Shown in pieces: positions 34,308 through 42,568 of a stretch of 64,000 bases of DNA. Position 1 is the first letter of the stretch, and every line of letters begins with the position of its first letter. This DNA comes from Rhizobium herbae (GTDB lineage Bacteria; Pseudomonadota; Alphaproteobacteria; Rhizobiales; Rhizobiaceae). The stretch is taken from positions 186,001-250,000 of the forward strand of contig NZ_JAGGJV010000011.1 of the NCBI RefSeq assembly GCF_017873135.1, read 5' to 3'. Both the position numbers and the translations under genes were made by a program. Below the pieces are notes generated by a model that worked only from the letters and a program-made list of their open reading frames with translations, had not been told where the DNA came from and did not search any database.

Positions 34308-35660
34308 CTATTTTGCGCCCGGCTCCTTGAGAAGGCGATAGAGGTGGGCCCGGCTGATACCGAGCAATTCAGCGGCACGGCTCCTGTTACCGCGCGTTTG
34401 TTTGAGAGCGGAGCGGATCTCCGCGTCCGTTTGGGATCGGATCCTGTCTTTGAGTGGTGGCGTTGCGTCTGGCTCCGCCGGGGTTGAGGAAACCTCCTGG
34501 GCAGAAATAGCGAGTGTCCCGGTAATGATCATTCGCGTCAGCGCGTTTTCGAGCTCGCGCACGTTTCCCGGCCAGGCGTATCCGATCAACAGATTGCGAT
34601 CGTGATCGGTCAGGTTTGGTGTGGGCTTACTCAGCCGACCTGCGATGCGCGCAAGCAAGCACTCGGCAAGGTGTGGGATATCGTTCCTATGCCGCAGGGG
34701 AGGGACGTTGATCGGCAAAACATTCAGCCGGTGATACAGGTCCTCGCGAAAGCGGCCCACCTTCACCAGGTCAAGAAGAGCTTTATTGGTCGCGCAGACG
34801 ATACTCAAGTCGATACTGACCGGATTGGTACCGCCGACACGTACCATTTCGTTCATCTGCAGAACGCGCAGCAAACTGCCCTGAAGGGCGAGCGGCATGT
34901 CGCCGATCTCGTCCAGGAAAAGCACGCCGCCTGTGGCAAGTTCAAACTTGCCCGGTTTGCCCTGGCTGCGAGCGCCCGTGAAAGCACCGCCTTCGTATCC
35001 AAAGAGCTCGGCTTCAATCAGCTCGCTGGGAATGGACGCGCAGTTGACCCACACAAAGGGTCCACTACGCCTGTCCGACAGTGCATGAAGGGCATGCGCG
35101 GCCAGTTCCTTGCCCGCGCCGGTCTCGCCACAAATCATCACAGGCAAATCATACGCAGCGGCCACCTTGATGGCGTCACGATAGGAATCCATCAACTCAC
35201 CCGTGCCGATGATGTCATTCAGGCTGAACTTCGATTGCCACGCTCTAGGACGTTGCGGAATGGCGAGTTCCGCTTTCGATATGCGGCTGTAGGTCTTCTT
35301 CAAGGCATCATAGTCAGAGAAGAGGGCAAGCCCGACCGCGCCGATGATCTTGCCGTCCCGGTGCACTGGTACTTGCTTCGTTACCAGTTTATGGCCACGA
35401 ACCTCGAGCGGATAACCGACATGGGTGCCGATCCCGCGTGCAACGAAATGAAGCTTGGTCTGTGGCCCAACCACATCGGTTATGTGGCGCCCGAGGAAGT
35501 CATCGGCCTCACCGCCGAGCAGCCTGCAGTAGGGCTCATTGATCAGGACGATTGTCCCTGCTGTATCGACGGCGACGAGGCAGTCTGAGACATGATCGAG
35601 CACGAGACGGAGGAACCCGGCTTCTTCCGATGAACCTGCGAACCACTCCGGAAGCGTCAT
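34308..35660 (-). CDS. Sigma-54-dependent transcriptional activator with PAS sensor domain
   Basis: A 450-residue bacterial enhancer-binding protein. An N-terminal PAS domain (about 15-125) precedes the AAA+ ATPase with Walker A GETGAGKE, the sigma-54-contacting GAFTGA loop, Walker B VLFLDEIGDM, and an Arg-finger region; a Fis-type helix-turn-helix (RGNRSRAAELLGISRAHLYRLL) closes the protein. It is divergent from the hydrolase-transporter pair, whose upstream region carries a -24/-12 promoter and inverted repeats. The PAS domain suggests a small ligand rather than phosphorylation. Confidence 0.94.
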   Translation of the reverse strand: MTLPEWFAGSSEEAGFLRLVLDHVSDCLVAVDTAGTIVLINEPYCRLLGGEADDFLGRHITDVVGPQTKLHFVARGIGTHVGYPLEVRGHKLVTKQVPVHRDGKIIGAVGLALFSDYDALKKTYSRISKAELAIPQRPRAWQSKFSLNDIIGTGELMDSYRDAIKVAAAYDLPVMICGETGAGKELAAHALHALSDRRSGPFVWVNCASIPSELIEAELFGYEGGAFTGARSQGKPGKFELATGGVLFLDEIGDMPLALQGSLLRVLQMNEMVRVGGTNPVSIDLSIVCATNKALLDLVKVGRFREDLYHRLNVLPINVPPLRHRNDIPHLAECLLARIAGRLSKPTPNLTDHDRNLLIGYAWPGNVRELENALTRMIITGTLAISAQEVSSTPAEPDATPPLKDRIRSQTDAEIRSALKQTRGNRSRAAELLGISRAHLYRLLKEPGAK

Positions 35661-35721
35661 CTCAGCCTGACCTGGTTGGTACCCCGATGAAATTGCGTCG
35701 CTGTCACTCTACCGACTAATC

Positions 35722-35749
35722 GTCTCTAAAGCGAGACAATATGTGTCTC
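35722..35749. promoter_or_regulatory. Putative upstream activator sites for the sigma-54 regulator
   Basis: Two overlapping inverted repeats share a half-site: GTCTC (35722-35726) with GAGAC (35733-35737), and GAGACA (35733-35738) with TGTCTC (35744-35749). They lie about 120-150 bp upstream of the -24 element, the normal distance for enhancer-type sites, and just upstream of the activator's own start. Confidence 0.55.
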
Positions 35750-35870
35750 TATTAGGTGACGGTATTTGCGAGAGACTGACGGGCAAGTGTTTGTCGAGCG
35801 GCGATGGACCTTCGAAATTTGCTCATGTTTCCAGCTCGTTGAGTGATGGTGACCCTCCAAAACCGCTAAC

Positions 35871-35885
35871 TGGCCCGCCCCTTGC
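35871..35885 (+). promoter_or_regulatory. Sigma-54 (-24/-12) promoter of the hydrolase-transporter operon
   Basis: TGGCCCG-CCCC-TTGC matches the consensus TGGCACG-N4-TTGC in spacing, with GG and GC exactly 12 bp apart. It is 40 bp upstream of the hydrolase start, whose ribosome site GGGGAG follows, and faces away from a sigma-54 activator gene. Confidence 0.8.
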
Positions 35886-35924
35886 GATGCTCCCGGTGTA
35901 GAAACCAAAAGGGGAGCAGAAATA

Positions 35925-36752
35925 ATGCATATCGAAACCAAGACAATCGGCGATACGGTTGTGCACGTGTCGGGCGCCGGTTTGCCGCTTGTGTTCGTGC
36001 ACGGGTTCACGACCACAGCCCAATTCTGGCGGGAGCAAATTGAGGCGTTCTCGTCCCGTTACAGGGTCATCCGCATCGATCTTCCAGGACACGGTGTATC
36101 GCCACGACCGGAGGGACGCAGCTACACAATCGCGGCCTTCGCAAATGATATCCTGGCGGTCTATCGTGCACTCGAAATCGACGAAGCCATTCTCGTCGGC
36201 CTCTCAATGGGAGGAACGGTGGTGCAGACCTTTACCCTGTCCCACCCCGAGCGTGTCCTCGCGCTTGTGCTTGTCGGGGCAACGCCCCACGGACTTGGCG
36301 CGGATGTCAATGTCGACAATGTTCTCAAGGCCATCGATGACCTCGGCGTTGTCCAGGCGAGCCAGAATGTCATCGAGCGCTCGTTCGGCCGTACAGCCGG
36401 CAGAGACCTTGTCGAATTTGCCAGACAAGAGGTTGCCCAAACGCCGGCTTTTGTTGCACGGGAGGCGATCGCCTCACTCAATGCGTCGGACAGCCGGGCC
36501 AATCTTCACGATATCGGCGTCCCCACGCTGGTCGTGGTCGGCACTGAGGACATCATCACGCCACCCGGAGAATCCGTTGTTCTCGCAGAGGGTATTCCGG
36601 AAAGCCGGCTTGAGGTTATAGCGGACGCGGGTCATTTCCCGATGCTCGAGCAGCCGCGGGTCTTCAACCATGTCCTCGAGAGCTTTCTCAAGGACTGCGA
36701 TAGTCGTTTTTCTCGGTCGAGCGGCACAGGCCTCTCGCGTCAAATCGTTTGA
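35925..36752 (+). CDS. Alpha/beta hydrolase
   Basis: A 275-residue hydrolase with the oxyanion motif VFVHGFTTT near residue 24-32, the nucleophile elbow GLSMGG near residue 95, an acid in VVVGTEDIITPP, and the catalytic His in DAGHFPMLEQP. The length and lack of a signal peptide suit a cytoplasmic carbon-carbon or ester hydrolase such as 3-oxoadipate enol-lactonase relatives. It is under the sigma-54 promoter and is followed by a transporter for its probable substrate. Specificity is unknown. Confidence 0.9.
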   Translation: MHIETKTIGDTVVHVSGAGLPLVFVHGFTTTAQFWREQIEAFSSRYRVIRIDLPGHGVSPRPEGRSYTIAAFANDILAVYRALEIDEAILVGLSMGGTVVQTFTLSHPERVLALVLVGATPHGLGADVNVDNVLKAIDDLGVVQASQNVIERSFGRTAGRDLVEFARQEVAQTPAFVAREAIASLNASDSRANLHDIGVPTLVVVGTEDIITPPGESVVLAEGIPESRLEVIADAGHFPMLEQPRVFNHVLESFLKDCDSRFSRSSGTGLSRQIV

Positions 36753-36765
36753 GTGGGAGGCTCAC

Positions 36766-38388
36766 ATGTCTGTTCAAGAGATGACTTCACAGATCAAGCC
36801 AAAAGCGCACGATCTGGACCGCAACACGAAACGGACCGTTTTTGCGGCCGCGCTCGGAACCGTTTTCGAATGGTACGACTTCTTTATCTACGGCTCCCTT
36901 GCCGCCTTCTTCAGTACGCTGTTCTTCCCGAAGGGCAACGAGACGGCCGCCTTGCTCGCAGCCCTGGCGACCTTCGGCGCGGGCTTCGTCCTTCGGCCTT
37001 TTGGTGCAATCGTCTTTGGCAGGCTCGGTGACCTTGTTGGCCGGAAGAAGACCTTCCTTGTAACCATGCTGGTCATGGGTCTTGCCACGGCGGCCATCGG
37101 TCTGCTGCCGACATACGATTCCATCGGCTGGGCAGCGCCGGCTTTGCTGGTCGGGCTGCGCCTGCTGCAGGGGTTGGCGGTTGGCGGCGAGTTTGGGGGC
37201 GCGGTGACCTACGTTGCGGAGCATTCAGACAGCGATCGGCGGGGGCTCACGACAAGCTGGATTCAGATCACCGCAACGCTTGGTTTATTCTTGTCGCTGA
37301 TCGTGATCGTTCTTTGCCGGTCCTCGTTGTCGGCGGAGGATTTTGCGAGCTGGGGATGGCGCATACCCTTCATCGGTTCAATCCTGCTTTTGATCCTGTC
37401 GCTCTATATCCGCCTGAAGCTACACGAGTCGCCGGTCTTCCAGGAAATGAAGGCGCAGGGGAAAGGCTCGAAGAACCCGATCGCCGAGACCTTGGGTGAC
37501 CGCAAGAACCTGCGCCTTGTGCTGGTAGCGATCTTCGGCGTCGTCGCCGGGCAGGCGGTCATCTGGTACACGGGCCATTTCTACAGCCTGTATTTTATGA
37601 CGACGATACTAAAGCTGACCCAGGATCAGGCAAACTTCTACATGCTCGTTGCCCTTACGCTCGGCACCCCGTTCTTTCTGTTCTTCGGTTGGCTTTCCGA
37701 CAGGATCGGACGCAAGTGGATCGTCGTGACGGGATGCGCCTTGTCGGCCCTGCTGATCATGCCGCTTTTCCAAGCACTGGCGACCTATGGCAATCCTGTG
37801 CTGACAGAGTTCCGCGCCAAAACGTCCGTGGTACTGGTGGGTAATGACTGCAACCACGACCAGTCCTTTATCGGACAATTGTTCCGGCCGCAGGCAACGA
37901 CGGAATGCCAGAAGGTGAAGGCGCTGCTGACTGGGCGTGCCGTTCCTTACACCGTGAAGGTCGATGCAGAACCTCTCCGAATCCAGATCAACAGTGGCGA
38001 GGCTAAAACCCTGAATGAGGGCGAACTCGTTGCCGCCCTGACGGAAGTGGGGATGCCGGCGGCAAATGCCCCGGTCCAGCCGAATGGTCCCATGGTCGTC
38101 CTTGTCCTCTTTGCCTTGGTCTTCCTGGCGACAATGGTCTACGGACCGCTCGGGGCGCTTCTGGTCGAACTCTTTCCCGTTCGGATACGCTACAGCGGTG
38201 TTTCGGTTGCCCTGCAACTCGGCAATGGATGGATCGGCGGATTTGCGCCTTTCGTGGCAACGGCAGTTGTGCTCACGACAGGAAATATCTTCGGCGGGCT
38301 CTGGTACACAGTAGCCTTTGCCGGCTTGACGTCAGTGATTGGTGCACTTCTCCTTCCGGAAACGCGAGGGCGCGATCTGAACACATAA
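36766..38388 (+). CDS. MFS transporter, metabolite:H+ symporter (MHS/ShiA-like) with periplasmic insert
   Basis: A 540-residue inner-membrane symporter. Family signatures: GTVFEWYDFFIYG at about residue 32-44, the RPFGAIVFGRLGDLVGRKK loop, RLLQGLAVGGEFGGAV, and GWLSDRIGRKW. Helices 1-8 are normal, but a soluble stretch of about 100 residues with two Cys (NDCNHDQ and TTECQK) separates the later helices, longer than in KgtP or ShiA. The ATG at 36766 follows GGGAGG, 13 bp after the hydrolase stop. Substrate presumably an organic acid handled by the hydrolase. Confidence 0.92.
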   Translation: MSVQEMTSQIKPKAHDLDRNTKRTVFAAALGTVFEWYDFFIYGSLAAFFSTLFFPKGNETAALLAALATFGAGFVLRPFGAIVFGRLGDLVGRKKTFLVTMLVMGLATAAIGLLPTYDSIGWAAPALLVGLRLLQGLAVGGEFGGAVTYVAEHSDSDRRGLTTSWIQITATLGLFLSLIVIVLCRSSLSAEDFASWGWRIPFIGSILLLILSLYIRLKLHESPVFQEMKAQGKGSKNPIAETLGDRKNLRLVLVAIFGVVAGQAVIWYTGHFYSLYFMTTILKLTQDQANFYMLVALTLGTPFFLFFGWLSDRIGRKWIVVTGCALSALLIMPLFQALATYGNPVLTEFRAKTSVVLVGNDCNHDQSFIGQLFRPQATTECQKVKALLTGRAVPYTVKVDAEPLRIQINSGEAKTLNEGELVAALTEVGMPAANAPVQPNGPMVVLVLFALVFLATMVYGPLGALLVELFPVRIRYSGVSVALQLGNGWIGGFAPFVATAVVLTTGNIFGGLWYTVAFAGLTSVIGALLLPETRGRDLNT

Positions 38389-38466
38389 TCTTTACAACGA
38401 GGGGCGCCCCGCGCAGGGGACTTCGGTGAATATGGCTCCCGCCCCACTGCCTTGAAAACCGCATCG

Positions 38467-38497
38467 AAAGTCCGGGCACTTGTCCGGACTTTTCTGT
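38467..38497 (+). terminator. Rho-independent terminator after the MFS gene
   Basis: AAAGTCCGG and CCGGACTTT form a perfect 9-bp stem with an 8-base loop, followed by a short T-rich tail (TTTTCTGT), about 80 bp past the transporter stop codon. Confidence 0.7.
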
Positions 38498-39033
38498 CAT
38501 GGGACGGGCATGACAACCCGACGAAATCGTGGCTTGCAGATTATCATCTTCCGGACAAGCTTAACCGCTGAGATCGACGGCGTGCATCGCAAGTACGCCC
38601 GAGATCTCCTGGCCGATGATCGGGCGACACAGTTGAGGCTTGGCTACACGCACCACACCAGGACCCCGGCCCGTTGCGCCAACGGTCTGTTAAGCGGTTA
38701 AATGGAATTTTGCAAATCTGGGGACCATTCCAGGTTAAAAACGGGAGTTCATTGAAATTGACTACAATAAAATCATACCCTGCCTACGTTTTAAGCATGC
38801 AGTTTATTTAAGCAGCAGCCGCGGTAAAGTACGAAAATTTGGCGGTTTCTGCTGTTATTTTGGCCGGAAATGCATGCCTTGGCCCTATTGCGCTATTGGC
38901 CGGTTTTACCTGTAATGCGCCTCAAGCAAGCCTAGCGGCTCGCCACTAATAGTACCTCTAAATCGAGAACTGGCTGAAATCGAACCCGCTTTAAGCGAGA
39001 CGGCGAAGCTATGCAAACACGGAGCAAGCGGCA
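38498..39033. other. Intergenic region with an A/T-rich block, no gene recognised
   Basis: Between the transporter terminator and the nitrile hydratase cluster. From about 38700 the sequence becomes visibly richer in A and T than its surroundings, with a repeated TTGGCCGG near 38859 and 38898. Short open frames lack supporting features. The promoter for the nitrile hydratase operon should be here but I cannot place it. Confidence 0.4.
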
Positions 39034-40008
39034 ATGTCGAAGTTGAAAACCACAATCCTGACGGGTTTTTTGGGCGCGGGAAAGACAACCCTGCTGAACC
39101 GGATTTTGAGCTTGGGAAGCGCCGAGCGTGTCGCCGTCATCGTCAACGAGTATGGGGAGGTCGGGATAGATGGACAACTCGTCGTTCAGACCAAGGATGA
39201 AATCGTCGAGCTCAACAATGGTTGCATTTGCTGCACGGTCCGGGACGATCTTATCGCCGCCATCCGCAGCCTGCTCGCATCTGGACGACCAATCGACCGT
39301 TTCATAATCGAAACCTCTGGGCTGGCCGACCCAGCCCCGGTCATACAATCGTTCATTCTCGACGAGGTTCTATCGGCAAGGCTTGAGCTCGATGCGATCG
39401 TGACAGTTGTCGACGCGCGTCACATATCGCGCCAGCTCTCGCAGGAGGAGGCGGTCGAGCAGATCAGTTTCGCCGACGTCCTCTTGCTCAACAAGATCGA
39501 TCTTGAAGACGAATATCGTTTGATCGAAATCGAACAAGACCTGTCGAGGCGCAACCCACTGGCCCGGATCATCCGCACAAGTTCCTGCGACGTGGAACTG
39601 GCCGACGTCCTGGGGATCGGCGCCTTCGACCTCAAGAACATTCTAGCGATCGATCCGAACATTCTGGACGAACATGCCCACGAGCACGACCAGACGATCG
39701 GCTGCGTCGCTATCCGCGACTACGAGGCTCTCGACCCGGCCGCCCTCAATCGATGGCTCACCCGACTTGTCCAGGAGATCGGTACCGATCTTTTCCGCAT
39801 GAAGGGCGTGTTGAACTTCGCCGGCGAGGCGCGGCGATACGTCTTCCATGGCGTCCATATGACCCTGGAAGGACGCCCAGGCAAGATCTGGCAGCCATCC
39901 GAGGCTCGCCTGAGCGACTTGGTCTTTATCGGTCGCAATCTCGACGAACGCAGCCTACGCGAGGGTTTCAGAAGCTGCCTTGCCAATCCGCATGCGCTCG
40001 CTTCCTGA
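39034..40008 (+). CDS. COG0523/CobW-family GTPase, probable nitrile hydratase activator
   Basis: A 324-residue G3E GTPase and metallochaperone. Walker A GFLGAGKTT starts at residue 11, the metal-binding CxCC is C64-I-C-C67, base recognition is LLNKIDL, and a short His-rich segment (DEHAHEHDQ) adds a further metal site. The C-terminal CobW domain is complete. First gene of the nitrile hydratase operon, it probably delivers cobalt to the alpha subunit. Such activators are best known with iron-type enzymes. Confidence 0.92.
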   Translation: MSKLKTTILTGFLGAGKTTLLNRILSLGSAERVAVIVNEYGEVGIDGQLVVQTKDEIVELNNGCICCTVRDDLIAAIRSLLASGRPIDRFIIETSGLADPAPVIQSFILDEVLSARLELDAIVTVVDARHISRQLSQEEAVEQISFADVLLLNKIDLEDEYRLIEIEQDLSRRNPLARIIRTSSCDVELADVLGIGAFDLKNILAIDPNILDEHAHEHDQTIGCVAIRDYEALDPAALNRWLTRLVQEIGTDLFRMKGVLNFAGEARRYVFHGVHMTLEGRPGKIWQPSEARLSDLVFIGRNLDERSLREGFRSCLANPHALAS

Positions 40009-40053
40009 CCCCTTCATTCCGGAAATGCCACTTGTCCATCAAGGAGACCAATC

Positions 40054-40554
40054 ATGCCCCCTCTAATTGCCGCAATGATCAGCCTTGGCGTCCTGGGCGC
40101 GATCGATACCTACGTTACTGCAACCGTATTTCCCGTTCCCGTCTGGGTGACGTTCATCGCCTGGGCTTCCTTCTTCGCTTGTGGCGGTGGCCAGCGCGGA
40201 CTGGTCAAAAGCATTGTTTCGAACTGGACGGGCATCATGATCGCTACGATCACGCTCCTAATCATCCAGTTCGGACCAGCCTATCCAATCTTCGCTGCCG
40301 TCCTGGTCGGTCTCGGCACGTCGGCAATGGTACTTGCTTCCTCCATTCCGATCCTGAGCTTCACTCCAGCGATCGTCTTTGGCTTCGCCTCCTTCGTTGG
40401 CACGACGGCCGCCACCAACACCACCGTTGTGACCTCCGGCATCAATCATCCAACACTCGTCGCGATGGCCGCCATGCTGCTTGGGGGCGTCTTCGGGTTG
40501 CTCTCCGAAATGGGCACCAATCTCCTGGCGGCCAAGAAGCCGATCACCGCCTAA
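40054..40554 (+). CDS. DUF1097 family membrane protein
   Basis: A 166-residue protein with about five hydrophobic segments and the family start MPPLIAAMISLGVLGAIDTY, related to E. coli YcdZ/YahC. No function is established for the family. It is placed between the GTPase and the nitrile hydratase beta gene with a clear ribosome site (AAGGAG), so it is part of the operon; uptake of a nitrile, amide or metal is possible but unproved. Confidence 0.85.
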   Translation: MPPLIAAMISLGVLGAIDTYVTATVFPVPVWVTFIAWASFFACGGGQRGLVKSIVSNWTGIMIATITLLIIQFGPAYPIFAAVLVGLGTSAMVLASSIPILSFTPAIVFGFASFVGTTAATNTTVVTSGINHPTLVAMAAMLLGGVFGLLSEMGTNLLAAKKPITA

Positions 40555-40580
40555 TTCCGTAACGCAGAAAGGACAACGTC

Positions 40581-41324
40581 ATGAAACTGCAACACTATCT
40601 AGGCGGGCTTGAGGGTCTAGGCCCGGTGAGCACCGAAACTCGCGTTTTCGTCGAGACCTGGGAAACCCGCATCTTCGGCATCCATACGGCTATGATGGCG
40701 CTTTCCTCGCAACTGCCACTTCCCCCGACACCGTCCAAATTCACGACTGTTTGGACATGGGCGGACCTTCGAAAGGGTGCCGAATCCCTGAACCCGTTCG
40801 ATTATTTCAAATTCCGCTATTACGAAAAATGGCTCGGCGGCATTTCCGGCTACTTCATCGACAACGGATATATCACCGCGGACGAACTCGACGCGTTGAC
40901 GGAAGAATATTATAGCGATCCGTCGAAGTCGGTTCCTGCCGCCGGCGACGCGGCCATCGACAACCGGGTGGTGCAATATCTCGTCGAAGGCGACAGCCCG
41001 AAGCGCGACACCAATGTGTCTTTTGATTTCGCGGTCGGCGACTTGGTTTCAATCAAGAACGTTCCCTCCATCGAGCACACCAGACTTCCGGGCTTTCTCC
41101 GCAACAAGAGCGGCACCGTCGAGACTGTCTACGATGGAGCTTACGTCTACCTCTGCGATACAGGGACCGACGGCGTCGGCGCTGCAATGCCCGTCTACTG
41201 CATTCGGTTCGAACCGGAAGACCTCTGGCCCGGCAACACTGAGAAAAACTTCAGTCTCTACGCCGATCTGTATTCGCACTACGTCGAAGCGCCTGCGGCA
41301 GCATCTGCCAAACAGGCTGCTTGA
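40581..41324 (+). CDS. nthB: Nitrile hydratase beta subunit
   Basis: A 247-residue subunit. The N-terminus with GGLEGLGPVSTE and the late SH3-like barrel (FAVGDLVSIKNV, RLPGFLRNKSGTVE) with VYCIRFEPEDLWPG are canonical. Two Arg that hydrogen-bond the modified cysteines of the alpha subunit lie in WETRIFGI and LRNKSGTV regions. The beta gene precedes alpha, as in cobalt-type clusters. Confidence 0.95.
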   Translation: MKLQHYLGGLEGLGPVSTETRVFVETWETRIFGIHTAMMALSSQLPLPPTPSKFTTVWTWADLRKGAESLNPFDYFKFRYYEKWLGGISGYFIDNGYITADELDALTEEYYSDPSKSVPAAGDAAIDNRVVQYLVEGDSPKRDTNVSFDFAVGDLVSIKNVPSIEHTRLPGFLRNKSGTVETVYDGAYVYLCDTGTDGVGAAMPVYCIRFEPEDLWPGNTEKNFSLYADLYSHYVEAPAAASAKQAA

Positions 41325-41352
41325 CCCGCCATCCAATAGGAGCACACATCAC

Positions 41353-41970
41353 ATGATCGACCGCTTTCAATATCGCGAGGATCGCGAAGCCTACAGCGCC
41401 GCGCGGGTCAAGGCTCTCGAAGCCCTGCTGATCAAAAAGGGCATTATAACGGACAAGACCGTCGACACGGTCCTCGACTTCTTCGAAACGAAGATGGGAC
41501 CCTTCAACGGTGCAAAGATCGTCGCCCGAGCCTGGGTTGACCCGTCCTTCAAAGATCGGCTCGTGACAGACACGCCGGCGGCGATCGCCGAACTCAATCT
41601 GCCCGAGGGCATGGCAGGCGCCGAGGGCGAGCATATGCGTGCCGTCGCGAACTCGCCGGATGTGCACAACCTTATCATATGCACACTTTGCTCCTGCTAT
41701 CCCTGGCCGGTCTTGGGGCTGCCTCCCTACTGGTACAAGGATCCCACCTTTCGCAGCCGCGCCGCCCGCGAACCACGCGCTGTCCTGGGCGAGTTCGGAC
41801 TCCCGGTCCCCGAGGCCATCGAAATCAAGGTGTGGGATTCCAGTGCGCAAATCCGCTGGTTCGTCGTTCCTGAACGTCCCGTTGGCACAGAAGGAATGAC
41901 GGAAGCGGAGCTTGAGGCGCTCGTTACTCCCGAGGCTATGATGGGCGTCGCCATCGCCAAGGCCGCGTGA
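41353..41970 (+). CDS. nthA: Nitrile hydratase alpha subunit, cobalt type
   Basis: Hydrates nitriles to amides at a low-spin metal centre. The 205-residue subunit carries the claw motif C110-T-L-C-S-C115; Thr at the second position marks the Co(III) form (Ser in Fe-type). Flanking segments IICTLCSCYPWPVLGLPP and WYKDPTFRSR are conserved. Starts at 41353 behind GGAG, 28 bp after beta. No amidase gene is within the window, so the amide product must be used elsewhere. Confidence 0.96.
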   Translation: MIDRFQYREDREAYSAARVKALEALLIKKGIITDKTVDTVLDFFETKMGPFNGAKIVARAWVDPSFKDRLVTDTPAAIAELNLPEGMAGAEGEHMRAVANSPDVHNLIICTLCSCYPWPVLGLPPYWYKDPTFRSRAAREPRAVLGEFGLPVPEAIEIKVWDSSAQIRWFVVPERPVGTEGMTEAELEALVTPEAMMGVAIAKAA

Positions 41971-41981
41971 GGCCGTCGACG

Positions 41982-42308
41982 ATGTTGACCCAGTTCGAGC
42001 ACTTCGCAGTCACCGAGATGATGGGGAAGACTGACAATCCGCCTCGCGCCAACGGGTCTCTCTGCTTCGGTTCGCAATGGGAGCGGTCCTCGTTCGGAAT
42101 GGCCCTGGCGCTCGCCAAGAACGGCATTTTTGAGTGGGATGATTTTCGCGACGAACTCATCTCGACGATCAAGGCCTGGGAGGATGCCCATCCTGTCGAT
42201 CGCTCGACATGGAACTACTACGACCAGTTCCTGGCGGCGCTCGAGAAGGCAGTCGTCAAGGCTGGCATCATCGATCCCGAAGAGATCCGGGCCGTGCTCG
42301 CGGGCTGA
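41982..42308 (+). CDS. Nitrile hydratase accessory protein (beta-subunit-like self-subunit swapping chaperone)
   Basis: A 108-residue protein resembling the N-terminal half of the beta subunit (WERSSFGMALALAKNGIFEWDDFRDELIS). In cobalt enzymes such a protein forms a complex with alpha, promotes cobalt insertion and cysteine oxidation, then swaps alpha into the final heterodimer. The ATG at 41982 has GAGG nearby; a GTG at 41967 overlapping the alpha stop would add five residues. Confidence 0.88.
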   Translation: MLTQFEHFAVTEMMGKTDNPPRANGSLCFGSQWERSSFGMALALAKNGIFEWDDFRDELISTIKAWEDAHPVDRSTWNYYDQFLAALEKAVVKAGIIDPEEIRAVLAG

Positions 42309-42368
42309 TCAAAAACAGCAACAGATACTTCGCAAAGGGCACGCCGCCCGTCTCGAAAGGTACGAAAA

Positions 42369-42557
42369 ATGTCAGTATCGGCAACTTCAAACATCTCGAC
42401 GCCCATCATAGCGAACTCCGCAGCCAGAATTCTTCAGGCGGCGATGGCCTTGTGCTTTGGCGCGATCATCGTCGGCTTTGTAGGGTTTTCCCATATCGAG
42501 ATCGTTCACAACGCAGCGCATGACGCCCGTCATGCCAATGCCTTTCCTTGCCACTGA
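42369..42557 (+). CDS. cbtB: CbtB cobalt transport subunit
   Basis: A 62-residue protein with one transmembrane helix and the C-terminal His-rich metal motif HNAAHDARHANAFPCH that defines CbtB. It works with CbtA, which starts 12 bp later, in cobalt uptake. Its presence in a nitrile hydratase operon supplies the metal for the enzyme. Confidence 0.9.
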   Translation: MSVSATSNISTPIIANSAARILQAAMALCFGAIIVGFVGFSHIEIVHNAAHDARHANAFPCH

Positions 42558-42568
42558 GGGCCTCTAAA

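Noticed and set aside
34602..35588. 328-codon frame opposite the sigma-54 activator
   Set aside because: Shadow of a gene with intact Walker, GAFTGA and Fis motifs.
38558..38702. TTAACCGCT in inverted orientation near 38562 and 38693, possible element ends
   Set aside because: Only nine bases, no transposase or target duplication between them.
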